Below, piece by piece: positions 54,367 to 63,007 of a stretch of DNA of 64,000 nucleotides (positions within the stretch are counted from its first letter, which is position 1; each line of letters starts with the position of its first letter). The translations under genes were made by a program, and so were the position numbers. The DNA comes from Sphingomonas pseudosanguinis. Its GTDB lineage: Bacteria; Pseudomonadota; Alphaproteobacteria; Sphingomonadales; Sphingomonadaceae. The notes beneath the pieces are model-generated. The model was not told where the DNA came from. It did not search any database and saw only the letters and a program-made list of their open reading frames with translations. The stretch is taken from the NCBI RefSeq assembly GCF_014196255.1, contig NZ_JACIDH010000012.1, forward strand, positions 29,992 to 93,991. The letters run 5' to 3'.

Positions 54367-55725
54367 GTGCGCGCGACATTTCGCAATCTCTATGACCAGT
54401 TCAACATGGCAGCGTTCATTCGCGATCGCCGCACCCATGCCACGTCGGTACTGCGGTGGGCTTTGATCCTGGTCCCGATGGCCGCAGCGGTGGGAACGCT
54501 CTGCGCGGCCTTCCTGCGGAGCCTCGACGCCGTAACCCGGCTTCGCTTCGCCTTTCCCTGGCTGCTCTACCTGCTGCCGATCGGCGGGTTCGTGGTCGGA
54601 CTGCTCTACCATCTGACAGGGCGCTCGGTCGAAGGCGGCAACAACCTCATCGTCGAGCAAATCCACGAACCGGGGGGCGGCGTGCCGCTGCGCATGGCTC
54701 CGCTCATCTTCTTCGGCACGGTCGTGACACATCTGTTCGGGGGATCGGCGGGACGTGAAGGCACCGCCGTGCAGTTGGGCGGCAGTCTTGCCAGCGGGTT
54801 TGGACGCGCGCTCAGATTGGATGCGGAAGCGACACGCACCCTCCTTATGACCGGGATCGCGGCTGGGTTCGGCGCGGTCTTCGGGACGCCGATTGCGGGC
54901 GCGGTCTTTGCACTGGAGGTGCTGGCGATCGGTCGGGTCGAGTATCGCGCGCTGGTGCCATGCCTGGTCGCGGCGCTGGTCGGTGACTGGACCTGTCTTG
55001 CCTGGGGCATTCATCACGGCGTCTACCATGTCGATGCGCTGGTGCCGGTCGACGCGCTGCTCGTCGCCAAGGCCGGTGTCGCCGGCATTGCCTTCGGTCT
55101 GACCGGGCTGACCTTTGCCGAGGCCAATCACGCGCTGGGCGGATGGTTGAAGCGCGTGATCCCCTATGGCCCACTACGACCCGTTATCGGCGGGCTGGCC
55201 GTGATTGCGCTGGTCTGGCTGCTCGGAACCCGCGACTATCTTGGCCTGGGTACGCTCGCCGCGACACCGGACAGCCTGACCATCGCCAGCTTCTTTGGTC
55301 CCGATACGCACTCGTGGAGCTGGGCGCTGAAGCTGCTCTTTACCGTCGTGACCCTGAGCGCGGGCTTCAAGGGGGGCGAGGTCACGCCGCTGTTCTTTAT
55401 CGGCGCGGCGCTCGGCAATGCGCTCGCGCCGATGTTCGGAGTACCGTCGGGGCTATTCGCAGCGATCGGCTTCGTCGCGCTGTTCGCGGGCGCGGCCAAC
55501 ACACCGCTGGCTTGCACGTTCATGGGGATCGAGTTGTTCGGCGCGGCCTATACGGTGCCGATCGCAGTCGCGTGCTTCGTCGCCTACCTCTGCTCAGGCC
55601 ACAACGGCATCTACCTGTCGCAGCGCGTCGCTGTGCCAAAGGTACCTGCCGCACACCTCACACCCGACGCGACCCTGCGCGATGCCCGCACGCACCGCGC
55701 TTCTCGCCGGCGCACGCGCGCCTGA
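54367..55725 (+). CDS. CLC-F type fluoride/proton antiporter
   Basis: 452 residues, GTG start with AGGAGGAA just upstream. CLC fold with about twelve helices. The segments [14 protein letters not shown] near 95, [16 protein letters not shown] near 128, [18 protein letters not shown] near 178 and [18 protein letters not shown] near 337 match the CLC-F subgroup, which exports fluoride. The preceding fluoride riboswitch and the following DUF190 gene make this assignment strong. No CBS domains are present, as usual for this group. Confidence 0.93.
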   Translation: MRATFRNLYDQFNMAAFIRDRRTHATSVLRWALILVPMAAAVGTLCAAFLRSLDAVTRLRFAFPWLLYLLPIGGFVVGLLYHLTGRSVEGGNNLIVEQIHEPGGGVPLRMAPLIFFGTVVTHLFGGSAGREGTAVQLGGSLASGFGRALRLDAEATRTLLMTGIAAGFGAVFGTPIAGAVFALEVLAIGRVEYRALVPCLVAALVGDWTCLAWGIHHGVYHVDALVPVDALLVAKAGVAGIAFGLTGLTFAEANHALGGWLKRVIPYGPLRPVIGGLAVIALVWLLGTRDYLGLGTLAATPDSLTIASFFGPDTHSWSWALKLLFTVVTLSAGFKGGEVTPLFFIGAALGNALAPMFGVPSGLFAAIGFVALFAGAANTPLACTFMGIELFGAAYTVPIAVACFVAYLCSGHNGIYLSQRVAVPKVPAAHLTPDATLRDARTHRASRRRTRA

Positions 55726-55750
55726 TCCTGTTTCCTGTCGAAAGCCGGTC

Positions 55751-56134
55751 ATGCCCAATCGTTTCACCGTCCATCACCGCGAAGTCGGGATGCTGCGCAT
55801 CTATCTGAAACCGTCCGACAAGATCGGCCCGCGTCGCTTCTGGGGGGCAAAGCCGCTCTATCGCGAGCTGATTCGCACCGCGAAGGCGGACGGCATCATC
55901 AACGCCGTCGCGCAAAATACCCATTACGGCTTCAGCAATCACGAACCGATCCGGGAGAACGGCTCGGAAATTGCCGATCCGCATCTGACGATCTGTGTCG
56001 AACTGGTCGGCGATCGCGATCAGCTCGACCTCTTCTGTCGCCGGCATGGAGATCTGATCGGCGACAAGGTGATCGTCTACAAACGACTGGAGCATTGGAC
56101 TATCACGCGCAAAACTGAGCTAACCAGAGCCTGA
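55751..56134 (+). CDS. DUF190-family protein associated with fluoride resistance
   Basis: 127 residues from ATG 55751. The GlnB-like ferredoxin fold is suggested by MLRIYLKPSDKIGPRRFWGAKPLYRELIRTAKADGI and the GYFS-like NTHYGFSN loop, with EIADPHLTICVELVGD following. DUF190 genes often travel with crcB or CLC-F genes under fluoride riboswitches. A regulatory role on the transporter is possible; it is not established. It lies 25 bases downstream of the antiporter gene. Confidence 0.87.
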   Translation: MPNRFTVHHREVGMLRIYLKPSDKIGPRRFWGAKPLYRELIRTAKADGIINAVAQNTHYGFSNHEPIRENGSEIADPHLTICVELVGDRDQLDLFCRRHGDLIGDKVIVYKRLEHWTITRKTELTRA

Positions 56135-56335
56135 TCGGCGTTCCCGTAAAGGAACCCCAGCCAGGATCACAGAAGGTGAGGGAGGGCACTTCACCTCTCG
56201 GGCGGCACCATTTCCCAAAACCTGTTCCCGATTGCGCTTTCTCGAAATGGACACCTGGCGACGGGGTTATGGGACTGGGGTCGTGTCGCCAAAGTCCTGA
56301 GTTCCGAGCGTCTCGTATGTCGCTATTTTGCGACA
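56135..56335. other. Intergenic region with recombinase-site copy
   Basis: No gene. It holds the second 23-base site (56211-56233). No hairpin with a T-run was found after the DUF190 gene. Confidence 0.5.
56211..56233. repeat. 23-bp recombinase-site candidate, copy 2
   Basis: TTTCCCAAAACCTGTTCCCG and ATT; the exact reverse complement of 35683-35705. Flanking bases differ, so the identity is limited to the 23-base core. It lies just beyond the fluoride genes and marks the right edge of the 20.5-kb interval holding the sulfur, ECF and fluoride genes. Confidence 0.7.
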
Positions 56336-56887
56336 TCACTGCAGTGACTTGCCCATCCGGACTAGCGGTACCGACACGCCATCTGCTGCTGCTGCAGCGA
56401 TCGGCGCCTCCAGTCGCCGGTATCCGCACGCCGTGTAGAGCGGCTCCCCCGCCAGCGTAGCCATCATCTCTGAGCGAACGAAACCGGCGGTGCGCGCGGC
56501 GCTCTCGCACAAGTCTAAGATCATGCGGCCGAGGCCGCGCCGAACATAGCCAGGGTCAGTGTACATCGCACGGATCCGCGCCGCATCGATCGCCGGATCG
56601 AGGCGTTCGGGCTCTCGGGCCACGATGCTCGCGTCTCCTCCGAACAGCGTCTTGCGGTAACTCCACCCGCCACAGCCCGCGATCGTGTCCCCGTCGAGCA
56701 GCATGAAGTAGGTACCATCCCGCAGCAGTTGCGTGTCCAAACCCATTACCTGATGGCTGGCACGGATCTGATCAGGTGTCAGAAAACCTGATTGCAGCTG
56801 GTCGATGGCGCGGCGGATCGTGATCTTGAGGGCGTCCAGATCGTCGATCGTGGCGGTGCGTGGAGTAAGCTTCACGTCTTGTCCCAT
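56336..56887 (-). CDS. GNAT-family N-acetyltransferase
   Basis: 183 residues. The acetyl-CoA site appears as AMYTDPGYVRRGLGRMILDLCESAAR near residue 108 (R/Q-x-x-G-x-G/A motif), with TYFMLLDGDTIAGCGGW before it. The substrate is unknown. It lies 41 bases upstream of nothing else in its direction, and the TonB receptor gene is 41 bases away on the same strand; a shared transcript with the receptor is possible. Confidence 0.85.
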   Translation of the reverse strand: MGQDVKLTPRTATIDDLDALKITIRRAIDQLQSGFLTPDQIRASHQVMGLDTQLLRDGTYFMLLDGDTIAGCGGWSYRKTLFGGDASIVAREPERLDPAIDAARIRAMYTDPGYVRRGLGRMILDLCESAARTAGFVRSEMMATLAGEPLYTACGYRRLEAPIAAAAADGVSVPLVRMGKSLQ

Positions 56888-56928
56888 GAGAAGCGGTGAG
56901 ACGGACCGATCCGCCTCACCGCTGCTTG

Positions 56929-59622
56929 TCAGTACTTCACGCGCAGACGCGTATAGTAGAAGCCGCCGTTGAATCCGAAGGGGCCGCCATTTCGCGGGTA
57001 TACCTGACCATCAGAGGTCCCGCCGGTTAGCGGATAGATCTGCACGGTCGCGGTCGGAGCGAGCCGATCGGGCCGTTCGTCGGTGAAATTCTGCGCACCG
57101 ACTGCCAGCGTGAAATGGTCGGCAAAGGTATAGCTCAGCTCGAGGTCGGTGGTGAACTTGCCGCCGAAACGCTGATTAGGCACGCCGTTGGTCTGACCGT
57201 AATCCTGCGCACTGGTGAACGAGCTATAATAGTTCTCGCGCACGTTGAAGCTCAGGTTGTCGAGCGACCAATTGCCATTGAATACCACACGGTGCTTGGG
57301 TGCTAAATTCTCGGCATCGATCAGCTGCGCCGCGCTGATGATCCGCGTGTTGTAGTCGACGACCTTGGTATCATTGTAATTGTACGCGATCGAAAAGTTG
57401 AGCAGTGCTTCGCTCAGCGTCGTGCGCCAGGTGCCGACGACATCGATGCCGCGGGTGCGCGTCTTGAACCCGTTGGTGAAATATTGCACCTGCCCGCCGA
57501 CGCCGACTGGGAGCAGAGCGGGCTGCGCGGCGAGATCGGCCGCGGTGACGATGAACGGCGAGGTGAGGCCGATGCGGTTGCGCAGATCGATCTGATAGCC
57601 GTCAACCGTGATCGTCATGTTGGCGACCGGTTCCAGGATGAAGCCAGCGCCGTAGTTGGTCGACTTCTCCGGCGTCAGATCGCTCGCGCCGTAATATTGC
57701 GCCACTGCGGTGTTGGTCGGGTAGGTGCCGCTCTGGAATGCGACGCCGTTGTTGAACGAGGTCGTCACAATCGAGACGTTGGATTGACCGGGCGAAGGCG
57801 CGTGGAAGCCGGTGCCGATGCTGCCGCGGACAGAGAAGGCGTCAGCGAATTTGTAGAGCGCGTTGACCTTACCGACCCAGGCGTCGCCGAAGGTGTTATA
57901 ATGCTCGTAGCGGCCGGCTGCACCGACCGTCAGCGCTTCGGTCAGATCGGTCTCGAGCCCGACGTACAGGCCATAGGCTTTCTGGCTGAACTTGCCCGCT
58001 GTCTGCGGGCTGGTGCCGGCATAGCCGCTCGCACCGACACCCTGCGCGGCGGTCGTGCCGGAGAAGGCGTACACGCCGGGCGCGGTCTGCGTGTAGAGCC
58101 GCTGCGCGACCGCGTAAGGACCGGCGGCATAGGATTGCTCGTCTCCGGCAGTCTGCTCGTAGGTTTCCTTGCGGAATTCACCACCGAACGAGATCGTCAG
58201 TGGCGCTGCGAGCCCGAGGTCAGCGGCATAGGTGAAGTCGGCGTTGGCGTTCACTTCCTTCTGGATCAGATCGCCGAAGTCGAAACTGGTCTGGGTCGCG
58301 GGACCGAAGGAGAAGTTGGCCGAGCTGTACATCGACAGCGCCAGCTTGTTTCGCGCCCAGGTGCCCGACAAGTCGTAGCTGAAGTCGCCGCTCGTCCCCT
58401 TGTAGCCGACTACGCCGTAGATCTCTTGCGACTTGCCGACGAAGCGCGGCGTGAAGCCTGCCGGATAGAGGTTGGCGAAACGGAAGGTGTTGGTGTCGCG
58501 CACGAAGCCGCCTGCAGGGCAAGTAGCGTTGCCGGTTGGACACGGCGTCAGGAAGAAGGTGTTGTTGAAGGCGCCGTTCGCGCCCTGGTTGCGCACCACG
58601 CCATTGGTGTCGACCGCGGTGCTCGATACGGGAGCGCGGTAGTTGAAGCTCTGGTTGCCCTTACTCTCGGCGTAATTGCCGAACGCGTAGAGCTTGCTGT
58701 TGTCGGTGACGTTGATCGCGGCGTTCACCACCGATTTGAACCCGTGCATGGGCGAATTGCCCCAGATCTGCACCGGTCCGGGAAAGTTCGGCAGTTGCGA
58801 CGCGAGCGCGGGGAAGTTCTGCGCGAAATTGGCCGCCGACGGTCGCGTGACACCGCGGCTGGTCTGGCCCTCGTCGACGTATTCGGCGGTTGCGCTGATG
58901 AAGCCCCAAGTGCCTTTGAGGCCGGCGTTGCCGGCGATCTGGTAGCTCTCGCCGTCACCCGCGTAGTACTGGCCCGCCCGGCCGACGATCTCGATCCCCT
59001 GATCTTCGCGCAGACCGTAGTTCAGCACGCCGGCGATCGCGTCAGAGCCATATTGCGCGGTGGCACCTTCGCGCAGCACCTGCAGGCTGCCGATCGCGAG
59101 CGAGGGGATGGCGGAGATGTCCGGACCCTGCGCACCGCGCCCGAGCCCGGTATCGCTGCCGCCGTAGACCTGCACCAGCGCCGCGCGATTGTAGCGCTTG
59201 CCGTTCAGCATGACGAGCACCTGATCGCCCGCCAACCCGCGCAGCGACGGCGAGCGCACGAAGGTGGACGCGTCGGAGATCGAGTTCTGCCCGGCGTAGA
59301 ACGAGGGCACGATGTTCTTCAGCTGGTCGATCATGTTCGCCGACGGCTGTGTCGTCAGTTCGGCCGCGCTGATGACGTCGACCGGTGATGGCGAGTTGGC
59401 CAGCGTGCGATCGGTGCGTCGCGTACCGAGCACGACGATGTCGTCGCTGGGATCCGCGGAGGCGGCAGTGCCGGCCGATGCCGACGCGTCCTGCGCCGCC
59501 TCCGCTTGCGGCAGGGTCGTTGTCGCCGCAGTTGTCGTCGCGACAGGCTCCGCCGCGTGCGCGGTACCGGCAGCAAGCAGCGCGAACGCGATCGCGCCAG
59601 CTGACGTGGTATGTCTGATCAT
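56929..59622 (-). CDS. TonB-dependent receptor
   Basis: 897 residues with a signal peptide (cleavage after AHA, near 23), a low-complexity Ala/Thr linker, and a TonB box-like DDIVVLGTRRTDRT near 60. The plug (about 75-190, with VMLNGKRYNRAALV) is followed by a 22-strand barrel ending in FYYTRLRVKY. A loop around residue 355 has two Cys (CPTGNATCPAGG). It resembles the broad sphingomonad receptor group for oligosaccharides or metal chelates; no ligand can be named. No partner transporter is adjacent. Confidence 0.92.
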   Translation of the reverse strand: MIRHTTSAGAIAFALLAAGTAHAAEPVATTTAATTTLPQAEAAQDASASAGTAASADPSDDIVVLGTRRTDRTLANSPSPVDVISAAELTTQPSANMIDQLKNIVPSFYAGQNSISDASTFVRSPSLRGLAGDQVLVMLNGKRYNRAALVQVYGGSDTGLGRGAQGPDISAIPSLAIGSLQVLREGATAQYGSDAIAGVLNYGLREDQGIEIVGRAGQYYAGDGESYQIAGNAGLKGTWGFISATAEYVDEGQTSRGVTRPSAANFAQNFPALASQLPNFPGPVQIWGNSPMHGFKSVVNAAINVTDNSKLYAFGNYAESKGNQSFNYRAPVSSTAVDTNGVVRNQGANGAFNNTFFLTPCPTGNATCPAGGFVRDTNTFRFANLYPAGFTPRFVGKSQEIYGVVGYKGTSGDFSYDLSGTWARNKLALSMYSSANFSFGPATQTSFDFGDLIQKEVNANADFTYAADLGLAAPLTISFGGEFRKETYEQTAGDEQSYAAGPYAVAQRLYTQTAPGVYAFSGTTAAQGVGASGYAGTSPQTAGKFSQKAYGLYVGLETDLTEALTVGAAGRYEHYNTFGDAWVGKVNALYKFADAFSVRGSIGTGFHAPSPGQSNVSIVTTSFNNGVAFQSGTYPTNTAVAQYYGASDLTPEKSTNYGAGFILEPVANMTITVDGYQIDLRNRIGLTSPFIVTAADLAAQPALLPVGVGGQVQYFTNGFKTRTRGIDVVGTWRTTLSEALLNFSIAYNYNDTKVVDYNTRIISAAQLIDAENLAPKHRVVFNGNWSLDNLSFNVRENYYSSFTSAQDYGQTNGVPNQRFGGKFTTDLELSYTFADHFTLAVGAQNFTDERPDRLAPTATVQIYPLTGGTSDGQVYPRNGGPFGFNGGFYYTRLRVKY

Positions 59623-59939
59623 CTGATGCTCCCTTGATGAGTGGCTCTCAGGCGTCCTTCCCCATGTTCCCGTTCCCGACCGCCGATTGAGCTCGGCGCG
59701 CCGGAACGCTTGATGATCAGCCCTGCAAATGTGGCGGTGTCGTTTGCTCGCATCGCCTGAAGCAACAATGGCCGCGTCGGCACTAGACTGACAAACAGAA
59801 TCTTTCGCGTCTGCGCGCTTGAGGGTATCTATGTTGCAGAATTGATACAGGTAAGTGATGTAAGGAAGCTATGTGCAAGCTGCCGCGGTGATCCGCCCTG
59901 CCACCCCCGCCGACGCGGGGAGCATGAGAAAGTTGGGGG
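59623..59939. other. Intergenic stretch with a truncated acetyltransferase start
   Basis: The first 250 bases contain no gene. GTG 59873, preceded by AAGGAAG, opens MQAAAVIRPATPADAGS, the typical first strand and helix of a GNAT acetyltransferase. The frame then enters the end of the ISKra4-like remnant at about 59922. The rest of this gene is not found in the window. Confidence 0.5.
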
Positions 59940-60537
59940 TCATGCCGCCTTCCGTTCGTCCCTCCACCTCTGAAAGTCATTGGCCAACGTGCCATCAAGG
60001 GTACGGACGCGGAGTTGCACAAGCAGATGCACCCCTCTGGGCGTCCACTGCATCTGTTGCTTCTTTGCGAAGCGCTTTGCGACGACCTGGTTGACGGTCG
60101 ATTCCACGAAGGCGGTCGAGACTGCTTCGCCATATCGTCGTCGCTCGCCATAGTTCGGGATCATGCTGGCATTGGCGCTGATATAGCTTTCGAACTCCCG
60201 CAAATGCTTGAGGAGATTGCGAGCTTGCGGCGAGACCTGTGGGTGGCTCATCGGCTCGTCGGTGACATCCGGATCTGTCGCACCAAGCATTCTGGTCTCG
60301 ACGTCGCCGATTAGGTCGAGAGCACGGCGCCAGTTGCCGTGCCAGAGGAAGTGCCGAACTCGCTCGAGAGTGGCGACGGCCACGTCTTTATCCGTCTCGG
60401 ATGGGGGCGGCAATCCGCGCGCGATCTGCTGCATGACCGTCACCCGCATGGCGATGTGGAAATAGTCGAGGACATGCTCGGCGTTCGGCCGCATGTCCCA
60501 TTGAAGATTGCGGACGTTCCTGCCACCATCGGACCCA
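59940..60537 (-). pseudogene. ISKra4-family transposase, C-terminal fragment
   Basis: About 200 residues. GSDGGRNVRNLQ, AEHVLDYFHIAMRVTVMQQ and the ending TAFVESTVNQVVAKRFAKKQQMQWTPRGVHLLVQLRVRTLDG are the C-terminal part of ISKra4-type DDE transposases. The N-terminal half is missing: upstream of about 60537 the sequence belongs to another gene. The element is therefore dead and its left junction is not a regular IS end. Confidence 0.75.
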
Positions 60538-60678
60538 ACCAAACGCGATCTGGATTACCCGGTGCAGACCAAAAAGCGTCAGATCGCTGCGAACCAGCAA
60601 GCGTCGCCAAATCATCGGCGATATATCCCGGAGGCCGACCTTCAGACGGTAAGCGACAAGCGGAGCCGGTTTCGACAT
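60538..60678 (-). pseudogene. pRiA4b ORF-3-like protein, N-terminal fragment
   Basis: The 47 codons from ATG 60678 read YRLKVGLRDISPMIWRRLLV and FGLHRVIQIAFGW, the start of plasmid pRiA4b ORF-3 family (IS1096 TnpR-like) proteins, which are normally about 180 or more residues long. It is joined to the ISKra4 fragment near 60537, probably by deletion. Confidence 0.65.
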
Positions 60679-60811
60679 GCTCCTAAAGCTACCGGATCAG
60701 CACCGTCACCCCCAGCTTTTTTATGCCCCCCAGAAGAGCTACGACACCAAGCGTGCTTTCAAGAGCCCGTCCTGGACCACGCGGATCGATCAGGTGCCGA
60801 TCGCGCGGTGA
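60677..60811 (+). CDS. Possible small ORF or gene remnant
   Basis: 44 codons from ATG 60677 read MLLKLPDQHRHPQLFYAPQK and end in KSPSWTTRIDQVPIAR. The composition looks like real protein rather than shadow frame, but there is no ribosome site and no family was recognised. It may be the tail of a lost plasmid gene. Confidence 0.25.
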   Translation: MLLKLPDQHRHPQLFYAPQKSYDTKRAFKSPSWTTRIDQVPIAR

Positions 60812-60904
60812 GATCAATAGCGATAGCCTGCCTGCCGGCAGGCCGCTGCCAGCTTCATCACTCGCCCATCCTTCGCGCCGTACTGGCGCAACCGTGCGGA
60901 ATAG

Positions 60905-61695
60905 CTGTAGGCGCTTGCAATCATAGCGGCGTGTGCTCGCAAACAGCCTGATTTCCTGCTCACGCTTTCTGCCACTGGCGGGGAGCGTCCTGCTCGAATT
61001 ATCTGCCAGTGTGCTCGCCATCATCCGGCGCTGCTTGCAAACGGGGCGTTGTGCTCACGCTCCGTGCCAATGGGCTCTCCAAACCCGTAGCCGGCAAGCG
61101 CTTTTGCGAAGCAGGTTTCCAGAACAGTTCTGACAAGCGGCGGGCCGCAGAAATGCGTTGTCGTCATGGCCCGCCCGCGAGGTCGTCAGAAAGGAAGGTT
61201 TTCGCGAACAGGGCCAGCGCATAATAGGCGATGACACCACGCAAGCGGAAAGGGTGCGATGACCAAAACCGAAATGCTGGAGACGATGAAACGCCTCGAC
61301 GCCCATGCGAATGCCCTGCTGCTGATCGGTGCTTCCGATATCGATCTGCTCGGCGGCATGTTCGACGTGATGCCGGACTTCAAGGCGCTGCTCGATGCCG
61401 GATACGGCGAAGAGATCGAGAGAAACGCCGGTCGCTTCCCCGGCCTGCACCGCTACGCCGTCATGCTCTCAAATATCGCCGAAGGGATCGCGGACGGCTC
61501 CATCCGGGTGCCACGCTGACGCCACTCCCGCTGGCAGATAATGTGAGCAGGCGACCATGACTGCGAGCAGCGCCGGATGATGGCGAGCACATTGGCAATT
61601 AGCGTGAGCAGACTGCTCCGCCCATTGTCAGATAATCCGAGCAGAAAATCGCTCCGTTTGCGAGCAGACGCCGCTACGATTGCAAGCGCCTACAG
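60905..61695. repeat. 791-bp unit with two inverted arrays of TGCTC repeats around an 86-codon gene
   Basis: Left array 60905-61075 and right array 61530-61695 face each other. Outer ends match as CTGTAGGCGCTTGCAATC; inner blocks also match (TGCTCGCCATCATCCGGCGC at 61012 and inverted near 61567-61586). Within each array TGCTC starts a repeat about every 19-33 bases (left copies at about 60933, 60957, 60990, 61012, 61032 as TGCTT, 61051), several followed by a TGCCA about 12 bases on. The same repeats occur in the right array as GAGCA. Order and spacing of the repeats differ between the two arrays, so they are related but not simple copies. Confidence 0.75.
61259..61519 (+). CDS. Small protein of unknown function inside the inverted-array unit
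   Basis: 86 residues from ATG 61259 with GGAAAGGG upstream. Mostly helical and acidic: MLETMKRLDAHANALLLIGA, SDIDLLGGMFDVMPDFKALL and YAVMLSNIAEGIADGSIRVP. No membrane segment, no Cys, no recognised domain. It is the only clear gene between the two repeat arrays and has a natural codon pattern, so it is probably expressed. Confidence 0.65.
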   Translation: MTKTEMLETMKRLDAHANALLLIGASDIDLLGGMFDVMPDFKALLDAGYGEEIERNAGRFPGLHRYAVMLSNIAEGIADGSIRVPR

Positions 61696-61886
61696 TTAGC
61701 AGGCGTGCAGCTGAAGAAGTCCGCCTGATCGGCGAGACTGGCGATCTCCTGGCACTCCAAGGTGGCGAGATCGTCAAACGAGACCGTCTGCTCCTCCGCC
61801 AGTCCGGGGAAATGGGCAAGACCGCCCTCGATGCACAAGCGGACCTCACCTTTTATCGTCTCGTCCAAGGCCTTGCCCTTCTGCAT
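61674..61886 (-). CDS. Short hypothetical protein, possibly truncated by the inverted-array unit
   Basis: From ATG 61886 the frame gives MQKGKALDETIKGEVRLCIE and GLAHFPGLAEEQTVSFDDLA, then LECQEIASLADQADFFSCTPAN. The last codons lie in the outer repeat (61674-61695), so the original C-terminus may be lost. The sequence looks like real protein; family not recognised. An in-frame start at 61931 is possible. Confidence 0.4.
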   Translation of the reverse strand: MQKGKALDETIKGEVRLCIEGGLAHFPGLAEEQTVSFDDLATLECQEIASLADQADFFSCTPANCRRLQS

Positions 61887-62000
61887 CAGATCACTCCAAC
61901 TATGCTCCGGGCCTCGGTGGCAGCGGCGCATCGTACAGATTTATCCAGCGCATGCCCATGCGTTGCCATGCTTTAGGAGCAGAGCGCCTCACCATAGCAC

Positions 62001-62029
62001 TTGTGCGACCTTGCCGTTCTGCATAATAT
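62001..62029 (+). promoter_or_regulatory. Candidate promoter of parA
   Basis: TTGTGC (62001-62006) and TAATAT (62024-62029), spacer 17 bases. The 12-base palindrome at 62052-62063 would lie just downstream of the start point and could serve as operator. Confidence 0.5.
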
Positions 62030-62051
62030 CATATCTGAATTATTGAAGGTG

Positions 62052-62063
62052 TGCACACGTGCA
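62052..62063. repeat. TGCACACGTGCA palindrome, copy 1 (overlaps parA start)
   Basis: A 12-base near-perfect palindrome covering the GTG start of parA. Two further copies with one changed base (TGCACACCTGCA) lie at 62680-62691 and 63008-63019. Candidate partition site or operator for the ParA/RHH pair. Confidence 0.6.
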
Positions 62064-62706
62064 TATTATCACTCTTGCAGCTCAGAAGGGTGGCGTTGGC
62101 AAAACGACGCTCGCGGTGAATTTGGCGGTCGCTGCTGAAGCGGTCGGGATCAAGACGGCTCTCTTTGATCTCGACCCGCAGGAGAGCGCGACCGCTTGGA
62201 GCGAGCGACGAACGGCCGAGCTGCCGCACGTCGAGCCAATCAGTGCGAGACGCCTCGACCAAGCGATTGATGCAGCTGAGGCCAACGGCTTTGCACTTAC
62301 TATCATCGACACACCGCCAGCGGCGGGCGCGGAAGCCGCCGCAGCGGCGCAGCGTGCCGATCTGGTCGTTATCCCCTGCCGTCCGTCATTGATCGATCTT
62401 GATGCGATCAAGCGCACGGCACAGCTTATCACCAGCACGGGGCGAACGGGCGTGGTCGTGCTGAATGCCGCCCCCCCTACCGCAACCACATTGCTGGACG
62501 ATGCCAAAACGCTTGCCGAGGCAACCGGCTTACGGGTGGCGCGTGCCGTATTGCGGGAGCGCAGCGTCTACCGAGCGGCATGGCCTTACGGCTTGGGCGT
62601 CATTGAGCATGAGCCGAAAGGTAAAGCTGCCTTGGAAATTGCAGCCTTGCAGAAGCACATATTTGATGATGTGATCAATTGCACACCTGCAAATGTGAAA
62701 GCTTGA
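62059..62706 (+). CDS. parA: ParA-family partition ATPase
   Basis: 215 residues, GTG start. Deviant Walker A AAQKGGVGKTTLAVNLAVA at residues 7-25, Walker A' ALFDLDPQESATAW near 36 and Walker B LTIIDTPPAAG near 80. It lacks the N-terminal helix-turn-helix of large ParA proteins, so it is the small type that works with a separate small DNA-binding partner, here the RHH gene two bases downstream. It moves plasmid copies to daughter cells. Confidence 0.93.
   Translation: MHIITLAAQKGGVGKTTLAVNLAVAAEAVGIKTALFDLDPQESATAWSERRTAELPHVEPISARRLDQAIDAAEANGFALTIIDTPPAAGAEAAAAAQRADLVVIPCRPSLIDLDAIKRTAQLITSTGRTGVVVLNAAPPTATTLLDDAKTLAEATGLRVARAVLRERSVYRAAWPYGLGVIEHEPKGKAALEIAALQKHIFDDVINCTPANVKA
62680..62691. 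repeat. TGCACACCTGCA repeat, copy 2 (inside parA end)
   Basis: Identical to copy 3 and one base different from copy 1. It encodes part of the last residues of ParA (NCTPANVKA) and precedes the start of the RHH gene by 18 bases. Confidence 0.6.
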
Positions 62707-62708
62707 TT

Positions 62709-63002
62709 ATGGCGAAACGGACTTCCCTGTTGGGGCCGGCAGTAGCGGCACCCTCCCCTCGCGAACCCGAGCTGGAACGCCAGTCGGCTCCGGCGACCTT
62801 GCCGCCGAGTGCCGCACGATCAGGTGGCAAGCGACCGGGTAAGTATCACCTCGGGGCATATTTTGATCCTGCAGATCCCACGGCGGAGGCATTTCGCGTT
62901 TTGGCAGCGCGGACCCGGCGGAGTCACCAAGATCTCCTTGCTGAAGCGATCAGCGAACTGGTCGCCAAGTATGAAGCCGACAAGCAATTCGGCCGTGTGT
63001 GA
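62709..63002 (+). CDS. Small ribbon-helix-helix partition partner (ParB/ParG-like role)
   Basis: 97 residues from ATG 62709. A flexible N-terminus rich in Pro, Ser and Ala (1-50) is followed by GKYHLGAYFDPADPTAEAFRVLAARTRRSHQDLLAEAISELVAKYE, an RHH-type strand-helix-helix as in ParG and similar partition proteins. Position right after parA supports the role of centromere-binding protein and repressor. The probable targets are the 12-base palindromes at 62052, 62680 and 63008. Confidence 0.82.
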   Translation: MAKRTSLLGPAVAAPSPREPELERQSAPATLPPSAARSGGKRPGKYHLGAYFDPADPTAEAFRVLAARTRRSHQDLLAEAISELVAKYEADKQFGRV

Positions 63003-63007
63003 CGATG

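Noticed and set aside
57484..59388. 634-codon open frame on the plus strand
   Set aside because: It is the antisense shadow of the TonB receptor gene. GC-rich coding DNA often leaves the opposite strand open; the translation is Arg/Gly/Val/Asp-rich with no domain, and the receptor frame is unmistakable.
60905..61695. CRISPR array
   Set aside because: The repeats are only five to eight bases long with uneven spacing, occur in both orientations, and no cas gene is present anywhere in the window.
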